Below are positions 57,314 to 64,000 of a stretch of DNA of 64,000 nucleotides, one piece after another. This DNA comes from Chryseobacterium sp. StRB126 (lineage in GTDB: Bacteria > Bacteroidota > Bacteroidia > Flavobacteriales > Weeksellaceae), in assembly GCF_000829375.1 (NCBI RefSeq), contig NZ_AP014624.1:3410001-3474000 (forward strand). The letters are read 5' to 3'. The position numbers and the translations under genes were made by a program. Numbering within the stretch: the stretch's first letter is position 1; the number at the start of each line of letters is the position of its first letter. The notes under the pieces are model-generated. The model was not told the origin of the DNA and ran no database searches. It saw only the letters and a list, made by a program, of their open reading frames with translations.

Positions 57314-57747
57314 TTAGCTGTTCAACCTTTTATACACATTATCCAATAGATTTCTGGATTCCTGATTCATCCGATACAAAGAATCATGAAACTCATCCAG
57401 TTTATAGAGTATGGCTATGAGCAGTATTTGTTCAGAATGCGTAAGGTTCCCTACAACCACTCTTGAAGCTTTACGGATTTCATCGATATGCTCCTTACCT
57501 ATTAACCGGAAATATATTTTTGCATACCTCCCCATTCTTATCATAAAGTATTGATAGTACTATCAGAACTTCTTCCTGACTCCTTCCCTATCCAAGCCGG
57601 ATCTTCTAACTGGGTAACATCTTTAAAGGAAGCCTTGATCCGTTCTATAAACCCTTGAAAATATTAGCCGTATGACACTTTATCTTCATTTTGTTCCCTA
57701 AATTGCTGAACAAGTTCTACAATGGCTCTTATGAGATCAAACTTCAT
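57314..57747 (-). pseudogene. Broken MarR regulator at the head of the carotenoid operon
   Basis: From ATG 57747 (MKFDLIRAIVELVQQF) the frame meets TAA after VSYG, then continues YFQGFIERI..PAWIGKESGRSSDSTINTL, shifts frame at about 57542, and goes on IRMGRYAKIYF to a C-terminus (ASRVVVGNLTHSEQILLIAI) that matches the intact MarR at 48422-49102. Between these parts the whole DNA-binding winged helix is deleted. There are thus a stop, a frameshift and an internal deletion, so no functional repressor. Transcription through it should still reach crtI. Confidence 0.8.
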
Positions 57748-57760
57748 ATTAAAAACTAGT

Positions 57761-57779
57761 ACACAAATATACTAATAAA
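57761..57779 (-). promoter_or_regulatory. 19-bp light-cluster element upstream of the carotenoid operon
   Basis: ACACAAATATACTAATAAA on the plus strand, identical to the element before phr. Here it is also part of an inverted repeat, TAGTA-N8-TACTA (57757-57774), that overlaps the TATATTTG -7 box, as expected for a repressor operator. Confidence 0.6.
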
Positions 57780-58684
57780 AGTTTATTTATAATCTTTATG
57801 AGGTGTTGTTTTTAAAGAACACCAAAAAAATTATCTAAAAAAGACAGGCTAAAAAGAATATAAATCCAACAGTAACAAACTGAAACAGCAGATGCAAGGG
57901 TATAAAATAAAACCTCCTTACTTGAAAGGAGGTCACAAATGTGTATTGGTAAAAGTTTACAATTGATTCTGATTAAGTAACCTACCTTGAAAATATTCAG
58001 AGGTTTATAATCCGTTTCATACAAAAACCAATAAATTAGAAAGTTAAGCCATTTATTTTCATTTATAATTACTCCTTTACCTTTATCATAAAATGTTCCT
58101 CCACCAGGATTAACTTTATTAAATTAAATATGGAAAAATTAATAGTTTTATTGAAAATTTCAGCGCTTTAACCACTGAAAGCATTGGTTTAGAATGTAGA
58201 AAAACATAAATAGATTCACCTTATTAATTTATTTAATTCCAGCGAATTAACCCCATAAACTTTATAACATCTTTCCGTTGAAAAACTATACTGAACATAA
58301 AAGCTAAGGACTATAAGTTTACTTCAGTAGTGCTATTACTTTGTGTTTAAAATAACACAGTACAGAGCGGTGTTAAGCATACAGTAATGCGGTTATACAA
58401 ATCGTTCCGGATCCTACCTTACTAAATATGTTTCTGGGGGATAATAATAAAAGCTCCTAAAAAAGGAGCTTTTGTAAACCACAACCATACAGTTTTCGAA
58501 CACTTTTATAGATCATTTGACTAAGTTAACAAAGTTTTATCCTAAATAAGCTGTGTAAATACCGGTCGTCATTAGTATAATTCAACTTGTTTTTTTATGG
58601 ATAACTGTGTTAATTTTTCAAATCTTGATTAAAATAATAATGTTTTTAATGTATAAACTAATACAATCTGATTTTATATAAATT
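57780..58684. other. Long intergenic region with hairpins
   Basis: About 900 nt, AT-rich, with two hairpins: ACCTCCTT / AAAGGAGGT at 57912-57933 with a T-rich tail on the minus strand, and AAAAGCTCCT / AGGAGCTTTT at 58449-58473. Neither follows a recognisable gene, so short transcripts are possible. No frame with convincing coding character was found. Confidence 0.4.
58449..58473. terminator. Orphan terminator-like hairpin
   Basis: Perfect 10-bp stem AAAAGCTCCT / AGGAGCTTTT with a 5-nt A loop, with no protein gene ending nearby. Confidence 0.5.
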
Positions 58685-58735
58685 ATTCTGCTTTAATCTG
58701 TTCATAAAAATAAACAGACTAAAGCAGTTTTTAAT
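58685..58735. terminator. Terminator after the DUF3570 gene
   Basis: Long stem CTGCTTTA.TCTGTT / AACAGA.TAAAGCAG with a 10-nt loop, starting about 20 nt past the stop; a T5 run is on the plus strand. Confidence 0.6.
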
Positions 58736-58750
58736 TTTTATGATTTTCAA

Positions 58751-59941
58751 CTATTTGAATCTCAGATTCAGAGAAATAATATCAGAATTCATTCCTACAG
58801 ATTTTGTGTAATGTCCGTATCTTATCTCCAGCATATTCAGACGTTCTATGCCAAACAATCCATTTTTAGGACTCAACCGGATCCCTGCTCCATAAAAATT
58901 GCTGTTAAAGGTAGACAGGTCATAATTGCTTGTATAATAATCGTCAAAAGCTGTATGTTGTTCATAAGGAGCAAAATATTTGGTTCCTTTCTGAGAATAA
59001 TACCTATAGAACGGGCTTATCGAAACAAAAGGAGATATTTTTACCGGGGTCTCAATATTGAAAGTATTTGATCTGACGCCCCAGCTATCTGTATAGTACC
59101 GGTAATAGGTCCTGAATATAAACCGGTCTCCCAGAAAATAATTAGCACGCACTCCCAATGGAAGCTTAAATCTTTTATCTGGAAGTGTCTCCTGATGAAC
59201 AGAACCATCTGTGAAATAGACCCTATGAAAAGGAAGACTTAGAAAGCCGGTCTGCTGTACAGCATCTGTCAAAAATTCAATCTGAAAATTCTGATTGATA
59301 ATCTGGGAATAGGCTAAAGATAAAGCAAAGGTATTTCTTCCGCTCGTTCCATAGTTTTCATGCTCTCTGCCTGTTGAGTTTCCTGTACGCAGTTCTATTG
59401 GAGTTACCAGCTTTACCTGATCAAAGTAGGTCTGAAACTTTGCAGTAAATTCTCCCATCCGGTTGGCCGTTTTCTGGGCAAAACCAATATTGGCCCCGTA
59501 AGACTGGTAATCAAATTCTGTAGAAAACGAGATTCCTCCGAAAATAGTACTCCCTTTGCTTTCATTCTCACGGCTCCACTGTAGTGAAGGATATATTCTG
59601 GTATCCGCATGAGAGGCAGAAGAATTGGCTTTGAGATCAATCATATCTGATGAAGCTGAGGTATAATGATCTATTCCTACACTCAGATTGAATTTATTTT
59701 TCCGCTGCTTGCTATCATATTTTACCATCGTAACGTCAATCGTATTGGAAAGATCTGTAAGTTTCTCCGATCCTATTCCCCCGGTAACAGCAGAGTTGTT
59801 TCCGTCCTGATGGTAATAACTGGATACAAGGTTGGCTTCATCAAAGGTTAGTTTTTTGGACGGAGCTGTATTAGTGTTTTCCTGTGCCTTAGAGCTTATG
59901 AACCCAAAGAGAGCCCATATACTTATTACAATTTTTTTCAT
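58751..59941 (-). CDS. DUF3570 outer-membrane beta-barrel-like protein
   Basis: 396 residues. Signal peptide MKKIVISIWALFGFISSKAQ, then alternating amphipathic strands such as DVTMVKYDSKQRKNKFNLSVGIDHYTSASSD and repeated SPFYRYYSQKG or RTYYRYYTDSW, ending in LNLRFK with a terminal aromatic/basic strand, as in outer-membrane barrels. DUF3570 proteins occur with DUF4266 and ApbE genes, as here. Function is unknown; a porin or electron-conduit role would be inference. Confidence 0.85.
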   Translation of the reverse strand: MKKIVISIWALFGFISSKAQENTNTAPSKKLTFDEANLVSSYYHQDGNNSAVTGGIGSEKLTDLSNTIDVTMVKYDSKQRKNKFNLSVGIDHYTSASSDMIDLKANSSASHADTRIYPSLQWSRENESKGSTIFGGISFSTEFDYQSYGANIGFAQKTANRMGEFTAKFQTYFDQVKLVTPIELRTGNSTGREHENYGTSGRNTFALSLAYSQIINQNFQIEFLTDAVQQTGFLSLPFHRVYFTDGSVHQETLPDKRFKLPLGVRANYFLGDRFIFRTYYRYYTDSWGVRSNTFNIETPVKISPFVSISPFYRYYSQKGTKYFAPYEQHTAFDDYYTSNYDLSTFNSNFYGAGIRLSPKNGLFGIERLNMLEIRYGHYTKSVGMNSDIISLNLRFK

Positions 59942-59979
59942 GTCTGATTCTTTTAAATTTTACCAACTGTAATAGCTCT

Positions 59980-60210
59980 CTAATTACATCCGCAACCCCC
60001 TCCCACTTTTCCGGAGTTAGCTCCTGATGAGCCCTCTCTGTAGGATTGGAAACTAAGTTCTGTCTTTTCTATAGTCCTGTTGCCCAATGCCATTTCGGCA
60101 TCATTGAGCTTACTTTTTTCGTATTCTTTTAAAGCAGTACATGAATGGATAAGGATCATGATAATAAAAGCCACCAGGCCGGTCCCTATTTTTTTTATAT
60201 TGTTTTTCAT
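59980..60210 (-). CDS. DUF4266 small lipoprotein
   Basis: 76 residues. Lipoprotein signal ending ILIHSC (Cys24), then CTALKEYEKSKLNDAEMALGNR, the DUF4266 core, and a C-terminal Gly-rich GGGCGCN tail with a CxC pair. It overlaps apbE by 4 nt and precedes the DUF3570 gene by 38 nt. A SSGANSG segment just before the tail has only a loose likeness to ApbE target sites. The tail may bind metal or be redox-active; not shown. Confidence 0.85.
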   Translation of the reverse strand: MKNNIKKIGTGLVAFIIMILIHSCTALKEYEKSKLNDAEMALGNRTIEKTELSFQSYREGSSGANSGKVGGGCGCN

Positions 60211-61133
60211 TGTAAATTAATGTTTTGAGATGAATAGACGGTATTGTCATCATCTATAATGATACATTCCAGCTGATGGATCTGATTCACCAGATCCAAC
60301 GCTGTGTTTATTCCCATAATTCCGACAGGAGTTGCCATAGCATCTGCTATTTCTGCATTAGGACAGAAAACAGTAACACTTTTAACTCCAGAAACGGGCA
60401 TTCCGGTTTTGGGATTGATGGTGTGAGAATACTTTTTGCCGTCGATAATGACAAATTTTTCATAATTTCCAGAGGTTGCCACAGCCATATCCGTAATATT
60501 CATGTAAGAAAACGGTTGTTTTGCATGATCCGGATCTGCAATTCCTACTGTCCAGGGTTTTCCGTTACTCTGCGTTCCCCATGTGGTAAGATCACCGGAT
60601 GCATTCACAATTCCTGATGGCATGCCTCTTTTCTGAAGCAGCCTTTTTGCCATTTCAGCAGCATACCCTTTTCCGACTCCTCCAAAACCGATTCTCATTC
60701 CTTTCTCTTTAAGAAAAACAGTCTGATCTTCGGAATTGAGAAGAATATTCTCATAATTCACCAGTTTTAAATGATCTTTTATAAGCTTTGGATCCGGAAG
60801 CTGTTTCATATCACGGTCAAAATTCCAGAAACTTTTATCTATTCCTCCGTAGGAAATATCAAAATATCCGTCAGTAATGCGGCTAATGCGAAGGCTTCTT
60901 TCAATCAGATCAAATACTTCCCGATCTACTTTTACAGGCCGTATTCCCGCATGGTGATTGATCAGGCTGGTCTGACTGTTTTCACTGAAAGTGGTAAGCA
61001 ATTTTTCAATTCTCTGAATTTCGGCTACCGCCGCATCTATATGCAGATAAGCACTTTTTTCATTTTCATCTACTACAGTAATTTCAAAAGCATTCCCCAT
61101 TAGCCTTTGAGGCTTTCTGAATTCTCTTAACAT
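60207..61133 (-). CDS. apbE: FAD:protein FMN transferase
   Basis: 308 residues of the ApbE family, which transfers FMN from FAD to a Thr of target proteins. Visible are MGNAFEITVV, FGGVGKGYAAEMAKRLL, GIVNASGDLTTWG (flavin-binding) and YSHTINPKTGMPVSGV with NAEIADAMATPVGIMG (Mg-binding). It has no obvious signal peptide, unlike most exported ApbEs; the start is ATG 61133 (MLREFRKPQRLMG), 3 nt after the thioredoxin-like gene. The partner is probably encoded nearby or elsewhere; none with a clear target motif is seen. Confidence 0.93.
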   Translation of the reverse strand: MLREFRKPQRLMGNAFEITVVDENEKSAYLHIDAAVAEIQRIEKLLTTFSENSQTSLINHHAGIRPVKVDREVFDLIERSLRISRITDGYFDISYGGIDKSFWNFDRDMKQLPDPKLIKDHLKLVNYENILLNSEDQTVFLKEKGMRIGFGGVGKGYAAEMAKRLLQKRGMPSGIVNASGDLTTWGTQSNGKPWTVGIADPDHAKQPFSYMNITDMAVATSGNYEKFVIIDGKKYSHTINPKTGMPVSGVKSVTVFCPNAEIADAMATPVGIMGINTALDLVNQIHQLECIIIDDDNTVYSSQNINLQ

Positions 61134-61136
61134 CTT

Positions 61137-61580
61137 TTATTTTCTTTGCTGTTGTATATCCCGTATTTCCTTGTTAAAAGCCAAAGCGCTTTCGGAAGGC
61201 AGTCCTTCCCAGCTTTTCAATATTTTTCCATCCTGATCCAGTAAAAGAGTATATGGAAACAGTCCTTTTGGATTATATTGATCGGCAAGCGCAGCATTCT
61301 CCTTTTTTATTTCAGCAGAAAGCTGGTTCTTTTTATTTCTTGGAAAATCAGCATTGATATAAACCATAATATTTTCTGCTTCCAGTTTCTTAAAATCTTC
61401 TGTTTCGATAATATTTTTATGAAGCTTTATGCAGGGAATACACCAGTCAGAGCCAGAAAAATTGAGTAAAATAAGTTCGTTTTTGGCAGCAGCCTCTTTT
61501 TTGGCATTTTCAAAACGGCTCTGAGCCATAATGCCAATAGAAAACATACCCATCATCAGGGTTAAAAATAGTGTTTTCAT
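61137..61580 (-). CDS. Exported thioredoxin-like protein
   Basis: 147 residues from ATG 61580 (MKTLFLTLMMGMFSIGIMAQ, a signal peptide); the open frame runs 18 codons upstream. The thioredoxin fold has LILLNFSGSDWCIPCIKLHKN (WCxxC), YINADFPRNKKNQ and GLFPYTLLLDQDGKILKSWEG with the cis-Pro. Probably a periplasmic disulfide reductase or carrier of the thioredoxin_7 kind. First gene of a leftward run with apbE, DUF4266 and DUF3570. Confidence 0.88.
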   Translation of the reverse strand: MKTLFLTLMMGMFSIGIMAQSRFENAKKEAAAKNELILLNFSGSDWCIPCIKLHKNIIETEDFKKLEAENIMVYINADFPRNKKNQLSAEIKKENAALADQYNPKGLFPYTLLLDQDGKILKSWEGLPSESALAFNKEIRDIQQQRK

Positions 61581-61687
61581 TATTTTAAAATGGATAGTGA
61601 TTATTATTAAGTTGAACACCGTACACCAACTCATGGCATACAGTATATATGGTCTACAGCGAATGCAGACCGGTTTTGTGTAAAGTA

Positions 61688-62077
61688 TCAGGAAAACAAA
61701 TTCCTTGGTGGTTCCCAGGCTGTCCTAAGAAAGCCTTTATAGCAGAAATTGTCATTCTTTGAAGGTATTTTCCGGGACTTTATTTGCTTAAAATGATCGT
61801 TCTTAAGTTCAAAATGAAATGTATCTCCAATAATGAAAATCAATACCAATGGTGTTGTGTGAATGACAAAGGGTAATTTCTGATCTTTATCATAATCACC
61901 ATCTTTAACGGGATGATCATAGTGAGTTTTCAGAAATGCGGTGAGAGACATTTCCGGATTCAGCTTTTTATGCTCCCAATAATGTTCTACCAAAGTCGGA
62001 ATCTTCAACAGCTGATACACTTCGGTTGTAGAAACCAAATAGAGTGACAGCAACAATATGGAAATCAACTTTTTCAC
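61688..62077 (-). CDS. Hypothetical exported or membrane protein
   Basis: 129 residues. N-terminal signal-like segment MKKLISILLLSLYLVSTTEV, a conserved-looking LLKIPTLVEHYWEHKKLNPEMSLTAFLKTHYDHPVKDGDYDKDQKLPF block and a second hydrophobic stretch (TTPLVLIFIIGDTF). Proteins with this block are common in Bacteroidetes near metal- or redox-related genes, but no function is known. It follows the P-type ATPase gene by 50 nt in the same direction, so cotranscription is possible. Confidence 0.7.
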   Translation of the reverse strand: MKKLISILLLSLYLVSTTEVYQLLKIPTLVEHYWEHKKLNPEMSLTAFLKTHYDHPVKDGDYDKDQKLPFVIHTTPLVLIFIIGDTFHFELKNDHFKQIKSRKIPSKNDNFCYKGFLRTAWEPPRNLFS

Positions 62078-62127
62078 AAATCAAAATTATATTTTTTTTA
62101 TTATGGATGATTATTTTTCCATGTTAA

Positions 62128-64000
62128 TTATTTCCTAAAATAATACCTTTTTATGAGTTTATAAATTTCAAACCACAGTACAGAAACTGAAGCAGTGAAC
62201 AGTGCCAGTCCAAGTTCTTTTATGCTGAGAGCGGTAACACTAAAAAATCCTGAAACAGGAGCTACATAGAGAATGATCAGCAGAAGAAGCACAACCAGTA
62301 CGGATATCCCCACAAGCAGGATATTCCGGTTCTTAAAACTCTCCAGCATGCTGTAATAGAAAGAACGGTTCACCAGACTCAGCAGTATATTGGAAAATAT
62401 AAGCGTAGCGAAAACCAATGCCCTGGTTTTGGCTTCATCATTTCCATGGCTGACAGAATACTGATACAGCCATAATATTCCTGCCGTAATCACAAGCCCC
62501 TGAATAATGCTTATCGTGAGCTCTCTCCAGTTCAGAAACGTCTCCGTAAGTGCTCTTGGAGGCTTTTGCATTGCATTTTTTTCCATAGGCTCATTCTCAT
62601 AAACAATAGAGCACGTGGGGCCCATGACGAGTTCAAGAAAAATCACATGCACAGGCGTAAATATGTGGGGAAATACCCAGCCCAGAAACAGAGGTAGGGA
62701 AACAGTAAGTATAATAGGGATGTGAATGGAAATAATATACTGAACCGCTTTTTTTATATTAGCATAGATTCTACGTCCGGCAGCTATTCCTATAACAAGT
62801 TTATCCAGATCATCATTTGTAATAACCAATGCTGCAGCTGATTTAGCAATTTCAGTTCCTTTATTTCCCATTGCCACTCCGATATGAGCGGCTTTTAAAG
62901 CAGGGCCGTCATTTACCCCATCCCCCAGCATCGCTACTACATGGCCTTGTTCCTTCAGTGCATTAACCACTTGTAGTTTTGCTTCGGGGAACATTCTTGT
63001 AAATAAAGTGGTATTTTCAGAAAGCTTTATTATTTCTGCTTCTGAACAGGTAGTAATTTCACTTCCGTTGACAGGCGGAGTATTGCCTTCTATTCCTGCC
63101 TGCTGTGCAATAGCTCTGGTGGTATCAGCATTGTCTCCGGTAATTACCTTTACTTTAATACCTGCCTCGTAAATATGTTTAAATACTTCCTTTATTCCTT
63201 TTTTAGGAGGATCATAAAATACAGTCAATCCTAAAAAATCAAATCTAAAATCCTGCTGCTTATCCGGAAAATCATTTCCTTCAAAATGAGACCTGGCAAT
63301 ACCCAGCACTCTGTATCCCTGCTCTCCGAAGTTCTTTATTAACTTTCTTATTTTATTTTTTTCTTCTTCTGAAAGATTGGAAACACTGATGATGGCTTCC
63401 GGGGCTCCTTTAGCAGCAATAATTCTGTCTTTCTGTTCATTTTCAAAAAGATGGGTCATCATGGGCGGTTTGCCCTCCAGCGGATATTCGTGAAATAACT
63501 GATAATCTTTTCTTTGATCAGGCTTCCGGGTCTGCTCATAGATCTTATGCAGTGTTATTTCCATAGGATCAAAAGGTACAGGCTCACTACTCCACATCGC
63601 ATAATCAATAAGCTCATGCAGCTCTTTTGTTCCAAACTCTTTTTCTTCATAAGTCCTGTCGGAACGATAGTCATAAAGATGCTTCAACTTCATGGAGTTT
63701 TCCGTAATCGTACCTGTTTTATCTGTACAGATTACTGAAACACTTCCCAGGGTCTCTACAATACTGCTTCTTTTAATGATAATTCCTTCCCGCATCAGCT
63801 TCCAGGCACCTAAAGCCATAAAAGTAGTAAAGGCTACAGGAATTTCTTCAGGAAGAACAGACATTGCCAATGTAAGTCCACTAAGTAAGCTGGTCACAAA
63901 ATCTCCTGTTTTAACAAAACTGAAGATGCATACCGCCAGAAAGATGATGACTCCGATAACGGCCATCCCCTTTACAAAGTTCCGGATCTGAATCTGCAGT
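62128..64000 (-). CDS. Cation-translocating P-type ATPase (5' end beyond right edge)
   Basis: About 624 residues lie in the window, from LQIQIRNFVKGMAVIGVIIF to the C-terminus; the actuator domain and N-terminus are outside. SVLPEEIPVAF is the M4 ion site (PEE in place of PEG). The phosphorylation site is VICTDKTGTITENSM, followed by KGAPEAI, KVITGDNADTTRAIAQQAGI, MLGDGVNDGPALKAAHIG and six C-terminal membrane segments. It is a P2-type pump, most like calcium or Na+/K+-type bacterial ATPases. The ion cannot be settled. Confidence 0.9.
   Translation of the reverse strand, partial: LQIQIRNFVKGMAVIGVIIFLAVCIFSFVKTGDFVTSLLSGLTLAMSVLPEEIPVAFTTFMALGAWKLMREGIIIKRSSIVETLGSVSVICTDKTGTITENSMKLKHLYDYRSDRTYEEKEFGTKELHELIDYAMWSSEPVPFDPMEITLHKIYEQTRKPDQRKDYQLFHEYPLEGKPPMMTHLFENEQKDRIIAAKGAPEAIISVSNLSEEEKNKIRKLIKNFGEQGYRVLGIARSHFEGNDFPDKQQDFRFDFLGLTVFYDPPKKGIKEVFKHIYEAGIKVKVITGDNADTTRAIAQQAGIEGNTPPVNGSEITTCSEAEIIKLSENTTLFTRMFPEAKLQVVNALKEQGHVVAMLGDGVNDGPALKAAHIGVAMGNKGTEIAKSAAALVITNDDLDKLVIGIAAGRRIYANIKKAVQYIISIHIPIILTVSLPLFLGWVFPHIFTPVHVIFLELVMGPTCSIVYENEPMEKNAMQKPPRALTETFLNWRELTISIIQGLVITAGILWLYQYSVSHGNDEAKTRALVFATLIFSNILLSLVNRSFYYSMLESFKNRNILLVGISVLVVLLLLIILYVAPVSGFFSVTALSIKELGLALFTASVSVLWFEIYKLIKRYYFRK

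Noticed and set aside
57812..58024. A 70-codon minus-strand frame
   Set aside because: Covers a terminator-like hairpin, has odd composition and no family resemblance; treated as chance.

Overview
The window is a chromosomal stretch of an AT-rich Flavobacteriia, most like Chryseobacterium or a close Weeksellaceae relative. Supporting this are the orphan GG-leader peptide arrays, a small histone H1-like protein, carotenoid genes, promoter boxes of the TANNTTTG type, few recognisable Shine-Dalgarno sites, and a type II-C CRISPR system with 47-nt repeats and about 30-nt spacers. No rRNA, tRNA, prophage or intact insertion sequence was seen.

Layout. 0-4.4 kb: topoisomerase IV locus (parE, a small membrane protein, parC cut by the left edge). 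4.4-10.6 kb: a DUF2867 protein, an aminotransferase, then two arrays of short Cys-rich peptides with double-glycine leaders (four genes each), separated by an AraC regulator and an SDR oxidoreductase; a scar of the aminotransferase 3' end lies inside the first array. 10.6-20.2 kb: housekeeping and envelope genes (TSP3-type lipoprotein, ychF, ferritin, a GHL10 glycosidase-like lipoprotein, typA, a YceI lipoprotein) and two more GG-leader peptides. 20.2-28.9 kb: a complete type II-C CRISPR-Cas locus, with 39 repeats and 38 spacers read rightward, cas2-cas1-cas9 read leftward toward the array, a shared terminator between them, and a tracrRNA beyond cas9. 28.9-35.3 kb: tex, a HAD phosphatase, an M28 peptidase, a surface protein, the H1-like protein. 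35.5-43.4 kb: a zone of gene decay (three broken exported-protein genes) around intact regulators, a GNAT enzyme and an MFS pump. 43.4-48.3 kb: a candidate small RNA, three tandem C1q-like secreted proteins and an astacin-like lipoprotein protease. 48.4-57.8 kb: a leftward block joining carotenoid synthesis (crtI, crtB, SRPBCC protein, crtZ, lycopene cyclase), lipocalin, GTP cyclohydrolase II, a stress protein, photolyase, ferrochelatase and a MarR regulator. 58.7-64 kb: thioredoxin-ApbE-DUF4266-DUF3570 redox cluster and a P-type cation ATPase cut by the right edge.

How they fit together. The 48-58 kb block reads as a light and photo-oxidative stress regulon: an identical 19-bp element lies upstream of both photolyase and the carotenoid operon, and a diverged copy precedes the MarR gene. 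The MarR gene at the head of the carotenoid operon is broken, so the intact copy at 48.4 kb may have taken over. In the CRISPR locus each repeat seems to carry its own promoter (TTG, 21 nt, TATCTTCG), and the degenerate first repeat keeps just these elements while losing the tracrRNA-pairing part. The GG-leader peptides (ten genes) have no modification or export enzymes nearby and are the least understood system here.
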